Assembly (NCBI RefSeq): GCF_027627455.1
Contig: NZ_CP115483.1
Location: 3,224,001-3,288,000, forward strand
Reading direction: 5' to 3'
Length of the DNA stretch: 64,000 nucleotides
Source: Sphingobacterium sp. SYP-B4668
GTDB taxonomy: Bacteria > Bacteroidota > Bacteroidia > Sphingobacteriales > Sphingobacteriaceae
The notes beneath the pieces were generated by a model. It did no database searches and was not told the origin of the DNA. It saw only the letters and a program-made list of their open reading frames with translations. Shown piece by piece: positions 36,100-44,233 of this stretch. The position numbers and the translations under genes are program-made. The first letter of the stretch is position 1, and every line of letters begins with the position of its first letter.

Positions 36100-36870
36100 A
36101 TGGAAAATTTAAATAAAATTATTCAAAGTTTTTGGCACGGGGAGACTTTATCGCAAGTAGAACGATTATGTATCGATTCATTCATCGCTAATGGACATGA
36201 GTTCCATCTATATACCTACAACGCAAATTTAAAAGGGGTCCCCGAGAAATGTTTATTAATGGACGCCAATGAAATAATTTCAAGTGATAGAATTTTTTTA
36301 GATTCTAGAGGTACTATTGCTACATTTTCTGATTACTTCAGGGTTAAAATGCTTTATTTAAGAGGAGGTTGGTGGGTTGATATGGATATTGTTTGTTTAA
36401 AATACTTTGATTTTGAACAGACTCATATTTTTTCATCAGAATACGTAAACGGAGAAATTTTTGCTAATATAGGATGTATCAAAAGTCCAAAAGGCTCCGC
36501 ATTTTTATTAAATTATATCGCTGCACTAGAGCTGACTTTAGAAAAAAAAACAACGATACCTTGGGGAACTTTCGGCCCCACGTTAATGAATAATTTATTA
36601 AAACTTTACGACACGACAGGATTTCTTCAAGAACCAGAAGTTTTTATTATGCCCAAATTAATCTACTCTGACAACAAACAACTTATGTTTTATCGATTAT
36701 TTAATCACCTGAAGATAGAAGAAATTAGTGAAAAATTAGAAAATAGCTATTCGATTCACTTATACAATGAACTTTGGCGATTAAATGCGATTGATAAATC
36801 ACAACGCTTCAGAGAAGGTAGTCTATTGGATTATTTACAGAAGAGAGTATCTCACTCCGCAAATGATTAA
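36100..36870 (+). CDS. DXD-motif glycosyltransferase of the peptide cluster
   Basis: The 256-residue protein is of the GT32/Gly_transf_sug (DXD sugar-binding) type. It opens NKIIQSFWHG, a variant of the usual I-P-K-I-I-H-Q-I/F-W-x-G start. The main motif is FSDYFRVKMLYLRGGWWVDMDIV, with DMD at 94-96 as the metal/nucleotide-sugar site. A further TFGPTLMN block and an H-L-Y-N-E-L-W motif near 220 follow the family. It is cytoplasmic. It lies 9 bp after the HlyD stop and is the last gene of the operon, so it probably modifies the precursor or a partner before export. The sugar is unknown. Confidence 0.85.
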   Translation: MENLNKIIQSFWHGETLSQVERLCIDSFIANGHEFHLYTYNANLKGVPEKCLLMDANEIISSDRIFLDSRGTIATFSDYFRVKMLYLRGGWWVDMDIVCLKYFDFEQTHIFSSEYVNGEIFANIGCIKSPKGSAFLLNYIAALELTLEKKTTIPWGTFGPTLMNNLLKLYDTTGFLQEPEVFIMPKLIYSDNKQLMFYRLFNHLKIEEISEKLENSYSIHLYNELWRLNAIDKSQRFREGSLLDYLQKRVSHSAND

Positions 36871-37005
36871 ATAGCCTATTATGATTCAAATCTTGACAAA
36901 AAACTGTCTCACTCTGCTTCATGCAGAACATGTTCCAACCGGTCTACACGAAGCTATAAATTAATATAAAAGTCGGTATTTTCATCTCAAGTGATTCCAA
37001 GCTCT

Positions 37006-37587
37006 TTAAGGGGTTATTTTAAGTTTACTGCCAACCAATGTCCCATCGATGAATATTTGAAAATCATCGAACCACGCTTTTCCTTTTCCATCCATATGAA
37101 AAGCAAAGCTGACCGATTGCACCTGTGCGGTTAACGGAAGCTCTATTTCAACCATTTTCCAATCGCTGGTACCCTTAGGACTTTGGTCGTTCGAATTCAA
37201 TTCATGTATGGGGCCATTTTCGCCATTAAGCCTCATTCCAACAGCTGCGACTCCGTCTACGAGATTTTCTGTCTTAATATAAGCAGCTATTTTAATGTTT
37301 TTTTTTGACTTTAGAGAAGAGGCGATAAAAATCGATGATGCTCCTGCAATACCTCTATCCAAAACCGTATCCGAGGGCATTTCTATCGAAAATGAACATC
37401 GTCCAGTGTGTGAAATCGCAGTGTCCAATTTCATCTGGTATTTTTGTTTGGTGTTCCCAAATTCCCATCCGATGAGCCTACCGTTGGGATCCAGTTGCTC
37501 GAACCCTAGATTGCGAACTATCTCCTGTCCAATACAGGACAAATTGCCTGTTACTAGAATTGCAAGAATAAAATAGATTTTATACAT
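37006..37587 (-). CDS. Secreted carbohydrate-binding-like domain protein, as in Ere N-terminal domains
   Basis: The 193-residue product has a signal peptide ending near NLSCIGQ (possibly a lipobox Cys). It then carries one beta-sandwich domain: NLGFEQLDPNGRLIGW at the start, TAISHTGRCSFSIEMPS, IAAYIKTENLVDGVAAVGMR and a closing GKAWFDDFQIFIDG. This domain type precedes the catalytic part in many Bacteroidota erythromycin-esterase-like proteins. Here it stands alone and is followed by a stop, while two esterase-like genes lie just upstream on the same strand. It may be a separated domain of a split gene or a stand-alone binding protein. Confidence 0.7.
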   Translation of the reverse strand: MYKIYFILAILVTGNLSCIGQEIVRNLGFEQLDPNGRLIGWEFGNTKQKYQMKLDTAISHTGRCSFSIEMPSDTVLDRGIAGASSIFIASSLKSKKNIKIAAYIKTENLVDGVAAVGMRLNGENGPIHELNSNDQSPKGTSDWKMVEIELPLTAQVQSVSFAFHMDGKGKAWFDDFQIFIDGTLVGSKLKITP

Positions 37588-37613
37588 GATTCAGTCTTAT
37601 AAAATTGGTGTTG

Positions 37614-38816
37614 TTAGTTAAAAAAATAGGTGGATGTTAATTGACGGAATATAAACAGCAAATCAAACATAGGTCTTTCTTGACTAACTGGAATCGGGGC
37701 TGGAACTTCTTTGGCTATTGCCAAAATCGACGGTGTATATCCCTTTAATAATTTAACATCATATTTAGCATCAAAAAACCTCTTTTTCAGAAAAAGCTCC
37801 CTTGCTTTATCAGAGCTCCCAAACTTTACGGTATTAAATTCCATGGTCTTATATTCAACAAGAGGTAGCGCAGAGCTGTCGGCAAAATCCGTGATTATGT
37901 TAAAATACTTATTTTTCAATTTATGATGAAGCATATGGCCCACTGTCGGACGAGCATGACCACCTATGACAAGGCTGGATTGAATATCTGCATTTAAAAT
38001 ATCTGCATTTGAACTTATATAAATTGATTTTTGAGCCAATTTATCAAATATGCACCGGCTTACAAATGATACATAGTCGATATACTGACTCAACGGCAGC
38101 TGTTGATCGATCGTCCTTCGGTTGGGTAGATGATCATTGAAGTCAAGATCTTTGATACACATATTAAGTAGCTCCTTATTTAGATCAGAGATGTTCAATT
38201 GGAGCTGATCATTTACCCAAGATTTTATATCAGAAAAAGCAATCGAGTCTGGAACGGGGCTATCCGTCCACTTTTTACTCAATCGCTCACCGGCTTTGCT
38301 ATCGATTTCAAAAATATACTGTGATAGAAAATAAGATGGCGGGATTGAAATTGAGGGTGCTACGCCATACACATTGACCTTCTTACTGGGATTTGCAATG
38401 TTGTAATCTTTAAGCCATACAAATATTTTTTCGAATTCCCTATTTCTATATATTGCCCTTGAAAAGGTCTTTCTAACCCACGATTCCATTACAGACACAT
38501 CGCTATCTGACTGGGACTGTAGGAATGCATTTAATGGACGTATAGTCCAATCATCCATGTGCAACAAAATATTTCTGTATCCCTTTTTTTCTACCAAATA
38601 GATAACCAAATCCCGGGTCAATGCCTTAGGTTCATTGGCAAACTCTCCAACATCCCCGACTCCAACTAATAACCTATCTTCCAGGTTATATCCAGATAAT
38701 ACTTTGTCTATTTCAAAGAAGGAATCTTGAAAGGAAGCAAACGTATTTTCAAGCTGTGCATTGGCACTGGTTCCAATTAAAAAGAAACAAACAAGATGAA
38801 TTAAGATCTTCTTCAT
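37614..38816 (-). CDS. Erythromycin esterase-like secreted protein
   Basis: The start is set at the ATG at 38816 (MKKILIHLVCFFLIGTSANA), which has a clean signal peptide. The ORF extending to 38921 overlaps the upstream gene fragment. The 400-residue mature protein resembles the erythromycin esterase/succinoglycan-biosynthesis fold in outline: GVGDVGEFANEPKALTRDLVIYLVEKKGYRNILLHMDD near the start, a middle VYGVAPS, and SSLVIGGHARPTVGHMLHHKLKNKYFNI near residue 310. Some family residues seem changed (the family's usual GE-x-HG start is G-D-V-G-E-F). Activity on macrolides should not be assumed. It sits between two related partial genes. Confidence 0.7.
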   Translation of the reverse strand: MKKILIHLVCFFLIGTSANAQLENTFASFQDSFFEIDKVLSGYNLEDRLLVGVGDVGEFANEPKALTRDLVIYLVEKKGYRNILLHMDDWTIRPLNAFLQSQSDSDVSVMESWVRKTFSRAIYRNREFEKIFVWLKDYNIANPSKKVNVYGVAPSISIPPSYFLSQYIFEIDSKAGERLSKKWTDSPVPDSIAFSDIKSWVNDQLQLNISDLNKELLNMCIKDLDFNDHLPNRRTIDQQLPLSQYIDYVSFVSRCIFDKLAQKSIYISSNADILNADIQSSLVIGGHARPTVGHMLHHKLKNKYFNIITDFADSSALPLVEYKTMEFNTVKFGSSDKARELFLKKRFFDAKYDVKLLKGYTPSILAIAKEVPAPIPVSQERPMFDLLFIFRQLTSTYFFN

Positions 38817-38826
38817 AACAAGGTAA

Positions 38827-39192
38827 TTAATCACTTTTTGAGTATATGTTGTTAAAGACAACCAGCGCATCAAACATACTGGAGTCGGTTGAAAAGAGGA
38901 CCTGAGTACCGTATGCATCAATTAAATTAAGACCGGCCCCATTTGTATGGACGGAAGATAAATCCTCCCTAAAATAGACTCCTTCAGGCTTACCATTGTC
39001 TTTTATGATTATTTTTGCCAATGATTCAGGATAGGATTTAAAGATTTTTTCTGAAAAGCGAGATTTGGAACTAGTGGTCGAATCGCTAACGAGTACCTCG
39101 GCAACTGCATAGTTAGCGAAATCAGTGGCCACGACATAGTAGCGCTCTTTACTATAGTGATTCAGATAATGGCCCATAACTTTTAAATCACC
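38827..39192 (-). pseudogene. C-terminal fragment of a second erythromycin-esterase-like gene
   Basis: The frame encodes GHYLNHYSKERYYVVATDFA, matching the GHMLHHKLKNKYFNIITDFA segment of the neighbour at 37614, and then the C-terminal part (FDALVVFNN at the end). The N-terminal 300 residues are absent: upstream of about 39192 the sequence changes into the TlpA-like fragment on the other strand. An ATG at 39177 gives a 116-residue product, but this would be only the end of an enzyme. It should be non-functional. Confidence 0.75.
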
Positions 39193-39197
39193 TTTAA

Positions 39198-39878
39198 GGA
39201 TATATCTTAGAAAAAGACCCTCATACCTATCTAAACATACTAAAATCAGTATTTGAAAAAGAGGGACAATATGATAAAAGAAAATTTTACGAGATCATGA
39301 TCGCTGGGGCCTATATGGATCACATAAATGCGGGAGCAGTAGTGAATGAAAAACAAAAACTGGACGTGGTCAATTTCTTTGAAAACAAGCACTACAGCAA
39401 CTATATCCTTTATAGCAGTGAAATGAATGCAAAGAATGTGCAATCCAACACCAACAAGTACCATCTCCCCTTCGAAAAAGACAAAGAGTCTGTTTTCAAT
39501 GAAATCCTATCTCGATACAAAGATAAGGTGGTAATCGTTGATTTTTGGGCGACCTGGTGCGGTCCTTGTCTCCAGGCTTTTGGTAAGATCAAAAAAGTAA
39601 AAGAGCACTTTTCAAAAAAAGATGATGTCGTATTTGTATACTTAACGGATGTAAGTTCTGATTATAACCAATGGAATCAATATGCGGACTATATAGGTGG
39701 AGAACATTATTATCTACATGGAAATCAGAGTTCAATTATAAACAAAAGCTTTGGTATCCAATACATTCCGAGCTATCTGATATTTGATAAAAAGGGCAAC
39801 CTACAGCATAAGAGCCTTGGAGCGTACATGGGGGATGAGAAACTGAAGGAGTGGATCGAGGATGCTCTGCAAAAGTAA
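39198..39878 (+). pseudogene. 5'-truncated second copy of the TlpA-like thioredoxin gene
   Basis: The frame is open from just after a TAA at 39195 and matches the C-terminal half of the protein at 28794-30257 at about 60-65% identity. Shared blocks are IMIAGAY, VVIVDFWATWCGPC, YLIFDKKGNL and WIEDALQK. The thioredoxin motif is intact. The signal peptide and the first ~260 residues are missing, and no start codon fits before the ATG at 39297. It joins head to head with the esterase-like fragment at about 39195, which marks a rearrangement breakpoint. The translated piece, if any, would be cytoplasmic. Confidence 0.85.
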
Positions 39879-39988
39879 AGATAGAAATAAAATACTGCTG
39901 TATCCTATCACAATGCCCTGTTGTATAATTGAGTTCCCTCAAACGAAGTAAATGCTTTAGATAGGGGTGACAAACAAGTGTTATATAG

Positions 39989-40048
39989 AGACGAAGGCCA
40001 GTTTTAAAAGCTAGCCTTCGTCTATTCCCGTAGGCTAGCTTTTAAAAC
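39989..40048. terminator. Two overlapping inverted repeats, probable bidirectional terminator
   Basis: AGACGAAGGC (39989-39998) pairs with GCCTTCGTCT (40014-40023). A second, longer inverted repeat of 17 bp pairs 40001-40017 with 40032-40048. The two share bases and are mutually exclusive. They lie between the plus-strand TlpA-like fragment and the minus-strand receptor remnant that ends at 40042, so they look like a terminator serving both directions. Confidence 0.6.
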
Positions 40049-40202
40049 CGATAGGTCAAACTGGCCAGAAAGTTGGCAGGACGTTGTGGCCTGCATAGTA
40101 ACCATCGCTGACCCAGTATTGCACATCCAACAAATTGTTCCCTTTGACACTCACACGGAAATTTGGATAATTGTAGTAAACTGTCAAACTACAGGGAGCC
40201 AT
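40042..40202 (-). pseudogene. C-terminal remnant of a TonB-dependent receptor
   Basis: The minus strand reads TVYYNYPNFRVSVKGNNLLD and then VQYWVSDGYYAG, followed after a one-base deletion by RPANFLASLTYRF and TAA. This is the typical last strand pair and aromatic end of a siderophore-type receptor (…YAGPQRPANFLASLTYRF). The frameshift is best explained by loss of one C in GGC-CCA-CAA. The rest of the gene is missing upstream of 40202. Confidence 0.8.
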
Positions 40203-40775
40203 AAAAACAAATAGGAAAACGAGATGCATAATCCGAATGAGTTTTATGATTCTTTGCGCATATAAAACTTCCTGACTGACATCTTCAGCGTCGGAATGGG
40301 ATTTTGGATAGAGGTAACATCTTTTCCATTACGTGCTACATAATAAGTTGAGCGGAAAAAAAGCCATAATCGAAAATAGGATTAAAACGGTGTACGTCAG
40401 CGTATCAATTATCGAAGTGCTACAGATAAGTACATGGCAAGAGAATAGACGTATCAAGCGAGATTTGTCATAAAAAAATTCCTCTTGACGGGCGACAAGA
40501 GGAATCCTTATTTTAAACCAGCACGGACGTGCTTCATTCTAAATTCAATTAAAGTTAGCAAACTTTTTTTTCGAAAACAACGTATTTGTCTAAAAATCTT
40601 CACAAGTGCTTAGCCGCTTATCGTGCGTATTAGCTTACCCATTATCCTAGATTCTTGAGGCTCTCTGACCTCGTTTTATCATTTATAAGATGTATTTTGT
40701 ATGCTGTTAATGAAATTGTGGGTCGAGACGGAGTAAAGGGAATAGTTTTTGTGAATACTTAAAATAAAAACAGAA
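40203..40775. other. 570-bp region without recognised gene
   Basis: On the minus strand near 40250-40355 a short frame ends RSTYYVARNGKDVTS then IQNPIPTLKMSVRKFYMRKES and TAA, and could be the C-terminal end of another lost gene. Near 40480-40500 and 40520-40560 short repeated AT-rich words occur. No other feature is supported. Confidence 0.4.
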
Positions 40776-41186
40776 ATGAACTTAGCGCTATATTCCTTAC
40801 TTATCTTCAACTTATTTTTCACCCAGCCCAGTATAATCGACGGCTATGCCCAGCAAAAAAATGTGCTACATAAGAAATGGCAGATTATATCAGAAGAAAC
40901 CACTTATTTAAATCCAGACTACAGTAGGTACGATGGTTTTAAAGGTAGGACAGATTATTCAAAGTCTGAAAATGATACGATACACTTTCTGCCTGCAGGC
41001 AAATTTAATTCTTTTGAGGGCAATGGCACCTATACCGTCTCGAAGGATTCTTTACACATGGTGATGGATAAGGAATCTTCTTTCGCATATCGAGTAACAG
41101 ATTCTACACTTACACTAAGTCAAGATTATAAAACAACAAACTATCTAAAAAGGATAACGCTAAATTTGAAGGCAACAGAAATCTAA
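40776..41186 (+). CDS. Secreted lipocalin-like protein (136 aa)
   Basis: The product has a signal peptide (about residues 1-25). The rest is a small beta-barrel pattern: KKWQIISEETTYLN near the start, then NDTIHFLPAGKFNSFEGNGTYTVSKDSLHMVM, DSTLTLSQDYKTTNYLKRI at the end. This looks like the lipocalin-like or DUF4488-type domain of Bacteroidota (G..K.L..W.......I.F...G.......GTY......L). No ligand is suggested. It is a lone gene. Confidence 0.65.
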   Translation: MNLALYSLLIFNLFFTQPSIIDGYAQQKNVLHKKWQIISEETTYLNPDYSRYDGFKGRTDYSKSENDTIHFLPAGKFNSFEGNGTYTVSKDSLHMVMDKESSFAYRVTDSTLTLSQDYKTTNYLKRITLNLKATEI

Positions 41187-41608
41187 AATCTCAAACTTTC
41201 CGGAAGCATATGGGAGATTTGTTTTCTAAAGTACCCCCTTTTTTTAAACAGGCATAGGAAAAACAGAGCACACAAAAACAAAGGGAATGACTAAGCGGGA
41301 TTTATACTTTTATTGGAAAACTACCCTATTTCAGCTTTTCGACTTCTTCTTTCTCGACCCTCCTTCTTTAGATGGCTATACGTCGCCGTATTCAATAAGG
41401 TTTGGATTGAAGCTATAATAAAAAGCTCCTATACTCAAAAAATGATTATATTAGAGGTAGATTTAATCGACAGCATTAGATTGCCGACCACCGCTACTGT
41501 GAACAAAAAAAGTAAGGCTAGACACTATTCGATGTTAACACGCTTGACAGGTGTTTAAGGGAATCTAAGAGAAGATTAGGGAAATATTTAACCAATAAAT
41601 CTTGAATT
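41187..41608. other. 420-bp region with no convincing gene
   Basis: Two overlapping short frames exist (43 codons from the ATG at 41287, and 81 codons to 41558), but neither has a clear coding pattern, and they contradict each other. I do not call a gene here. Confidence 0.35.
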
Positions 41609-41842
41609 ATGAACCTATTGATAGTCGGTATTGGAACACAAGAGCTCGTTCTGCTACTTTTGATACTCCCTATAACCATACTCTACTTTTATTGCTTATT
41701 TCATGCGGCGACTAATCGCGGAATATCGGGAATGCATCGATTGCTGTGGTTCTTTGTCATCCTGAGCATACCGTTTTTGGGCAGTATGGCATACTGGTTC
41801 ATGGGACGTGGACCTGAAGCGGGTTTTAATACGGGTCGTTAA
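41609..41842 (+). CDS. Small PLDc_N-type membrane protein (77 aa)
   Basis: The protein has two hydrophobic helices (about residues 10-32 and 44-64). Between them is LFHAATNRGISGMHRLLWFFVILSIPFLG, which agrees with the phospholipase D nuclease N-terminal (PLDc_N) pattern, with the usual ...G.l.yw..gr end (AYWFMGRG). Such small proteins are inner-membrane proteins of unknown role. It is monocistronic or cotranscribed with the reductase-like gene 85 bp downstream. Confidence 0.75.
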   Translation: MNLLIVGIGTQELVLLLLILPITILYFYCLFHAATNRGISGMHRLLWFFVILSIPFLGSMAYWFMGRGPEAGFNTGR

Positions 41843-41926
41843 GATGGACCGGATTAGGGCTGTAAAGAATGGGGGGAGTATGATAGAATCTGGAAAGCAC
41901 CTAAGAATAGACTGGAATTAAATAAT

Positions 41927-42493
41927 ATGAGAAGAATAACTGCGGCTATCAATATGACACTTGACGGAATTTGCAATCATACAGCAGGAATTCCAGATGA
42001 GGAGATACATCGCCATTATACAGGACTATTAGAACAAGGAGCTGCCATTCTTTATGGCAGGACAACGTACCAACTGATGGAATTTTGGCGAACTTTGTTG
42101 GAAAACCCTTCAGATGAAAAATCAATGAATGACTTTGCCGCGGCCATAAACAAAATTCCAAAAATTGTCTTTTCTCGAACGCTAGACGATGTGGAATGGG
42201 AAAGTGCAACTGTTGCAAAACGTGATTTGGAGGAGGAAGTCTTGGAACTCAAGGGGCAATCAGGAAAAGATATTTTAGTAGGCAGCAGGAGCCTAATAAT
42301 ACAGCTAATGAATCTGAATTTGATTGATGAATACCAATTTTGTATCCATCCTGTTGTAGCTGGTAGTGGCCTACCTTTGTTTGAAAATATCAATGACAGG
42401 AATGTTTTCAAACTGATCAAGACAAAAACATTTGGTAATGGCGCTGTGACTCTTTACTATGCACCGACCAATCAAAAAGCCACGAAAGCTTAG
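41927..42493 (+). CDS. Dihydrofolate reductase family protein (RibD C-terminal-like)
   Basis: This 188-residue cytoplasmic protein has the RibD C-terminal/DHFR-like fold: MRRITAAINMTLDG at the start, an ILYGRTTYQLMEFW block near residues 41-54, KIVFSRTL, GKDILVGSRSLIIQLMNLNLIDEY and PVVAGSGLPLF. These are the canonical motifs for NADPH-dependent reductases of this superfamily. The substrate is unknown; such stand-alone members are probably not true DHFRs. A run of Lys/Ala closes the protein. Confidence 0.9.
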   Translation: MRRITAAINMTLDGICNHTAGIPDEEIHRHYTGLLEQGAAILYGRTTYQLMEFWRTLLENPSDEKSMNDFAAAINKIPKIVFSRTLDDVEWESATVAKRDLEEEVLELKGQSGKDILVGSRSLIIQLMNLNLIDEYQFCIHPVVAGSGLPLFENINDRNVFKLIKTKTFGNGAVTLYYAPTNQKATKA

Positions 42494-42609
42494 CAATCGG
42501 CAGATAAGAATATCTTGCAAGCAATAAAAAAGCCTATAGCTGCTCAAAAGTAATGAGATTGTGAAAGCCGTACTCAAAAATACTAACAGACGGCTCACAG
42601 ACAACTAGC

Positions 42610-42876
42610 TTAGTCTTCTTCTAAGTAAACACTATGGACGACAAACCTAATATTTTTACTAGGCAATAACATATCCTCTACGTCCTCCGACACTATTGGA
42701 TAAAGTGTATCCTGCCCTCCCCCATCTAAAAGTTCGGAGTCAGGAATCAACTCAAAAAAAGTGACACCTTCAACTTCAGACAACTCTTCTACCTTAATGT
42801 AAGAGACATCTTGGGCTATCCAGATTGACAAAATTTCTTTCGTGAATAATTGGTAGGTATTTGCTTCTGTTGACAT
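42610..42876 (-). CDS. Hypothetical protein (88 aa)
   Basis: The ATG at 42876 (MSTEANTYQLFTKEILSIW) is chosen over the one at 42885. The product is small and acidic, with a predicted beta-hairpin arrangement (DVSYIKVEELSEVEGVTFFELI, then FVVHSVYLEED) and no signal or membrane segment. No family is recognised. It lies head-on with the reductase-like gene and 124 bp from the GH27 gene, with its own upstream AT-rich region. Confidence 0.55.
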   Translation of the reverse strand: MSTEANTYQLFTKEILSIWIAQDVSYIKVEELSEVEGVTFFELIPDSELLDGGGQDTLYPIVSEDVEDMLLPSKNIRFVVHSVYLEED

Positions 42877-42999
42877 AAGGCGCAAATTAGCAAAAAAATA
42901 TTGCGCATTACAAAATATCTTTCCATTGGCACTGCTCTACCAGCTAGCAGCGAAACGTTGTACATGGATACTCAGCAACATCATCAACTAAAATTCTTC

Positions 43000-44169
43000 T
43001 TAAATATCCACAAGTAATACCACAACTCCATGAGGGGGAATAGCAAAGGTTCTTTGGACCCCCATTCTTCCCAAAGAGCGATGCTGCCAAAGATCCCTGA
43101 TTTTACTTTTGGGAGATACCCCTACCGAAGAGGCTGTTAGTATATACTCTATTGGATGATCTTCACGATTGAGAATAGCGATGGCTTTCTTCTTTTTGTT
43201 AAAGAGTAATTTCTCCCAAACTTCTACCTCGCCTTCTTTCAAAATGCTACGCGCCTGATAAAAAGCCTTGTCTTGATTTAAGGCAATGAGCTCCTCATTG
43301 GTCAAGATACCTATTGTCTGCTTTGACATAGTACGCAGATCGTTACCGGCCATTAATGGAGAATTGAGCATGCACCACATTGAAAAGTGGGATTTATCTT
43401 CTTCATAGGTCATCCCTCTGCCGACCTGTAACATATCCATATCATTGTAGTGCCCAGGTGAAGCATAACGATATAAATCTCGATTGATATCGATAATACC
43501 TAATACAGATTTAAAACTATTGTGAATATCCTGAGAGATGCGCCAAGAATCAACCATATGAATCGCCCATTCGCCGGGAAACTGCCAACGACAAAGATTG
43601 AACCCGGCATCGGGCTTAACAGCTTTAATCGCGTGTACAATCTTGCTGTATTGCTCTTGGTCGTCAAGCTTCATCTCCTGCCCTCCACACCAATCTACTT
43701 TGATAAAATCAAAGTTCCATTCGTTGAAAAACAAGTGAGCATCCTGCTTCTCGTGGCCGTACATGCCCACGCCTATGCCTTTGGGGTCTTGGTCCCAGAT
43801 GGACCCGCAGGTATTCTTCCCTCCTTCGGAATAAAGCCCCGCCTTGAGTCCGCGACTGTGGATGTAGTCCGCAACAGCTCCCATACCATTCGGAAATTTG
43901 GTGCTATCGACAAAAAGCTTACCATCCGGACCACGACCACCAAAAAAGCCATCATCAACATTGATATACCGATAACCAGCTTTATACAGACCAGATGTAA
44001 TCAATGCATCAGTCTGCTCTTTGATCAATTGTTCATTGATATTAATCCGAAAACTATTCCAGCTGCTCCACCCCATAATGGGTGCCTTTACCTCTTGTGC
44101 ATGGCTATAGCTGAAACATAGCATTAGCAACAACAGCATGTAGTGGGCGAAATAACATTTATTGTTCAT
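43000..44169 (-). CDS. GH27 alpha-galactosidase, secreted
   Basis: The start is taken at the ATG at 44169 (MNNKCYFAHYMLLLL), with a signal peptide ending HAQ at about residue 25; the frame to 44277 adds 36 residues into the SusD end. The 389-residue protein has GWSSWNSF (34-40), DDGFFGGRGPDG, FIKVDWCGG with the nucleophile Asp 159, SWRISQDI with the acid/base Asp 214, and an NDMDMLQVGRGM motif. These are GH27 hallmarks. It removes alpha-galactosyl residues from oligo- or polysaccharides in the periplasm or at the surface. It is the last gene of the locus with SusC/SusD. Confidence 0.93.
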   Translation of the reverse strand: MNNKCYFAHYMLLLLMLCFSYSHAQEVKAPIMGWSSWNSFRININEQLIKEQTDALITSGLYKAGYRYINVDDGFFGGRGPDGKLFVDSTKFPNGMGAVADYIHSRGLKAGLYSEGGKNTCGSIWDQDPKGIGVGMYGHEKQDAHLFFNEWNFDFIKVDWCGGQEMKLDDQEQYSKIVHAIKAVKPDAGFNLCRWQFPGEWAIHMVDSWRISQDIHNSFKSVLGIIDINRDLYRYASPGHYNDMDMLQVGRGMTYEEDKSHFSMWCMLNSPLMAGNDLRTMSKQTIGILTNEELIALNQDKAFYQARSILKEGEVEVWEKLLFNKKKKAIAILNREDHPIEYILTASSVGVSPKSKIRDLWQHRSLGRMGVQRTFAIPPHGVVVLLVDI

Positions 44170-44233
44170 TTGAAAACGATATAAGATAAAAAGAATAAAG
44201 GACATCCAAAATGAATGTCCTTTAAGGCTTGCG

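Noticed and set aside
41313..41558. Plus-strand frame of 81 codons
   Set aside because: It lacks a typical coding pattern, and an alternative frame on the same bases looks equally good.
43522..44121. 199-codon plus-strand frame inside the GH27 gene
   Set aside because: It is antisense to a gene with clear catalytic motifs, and its composition is shadow-like.
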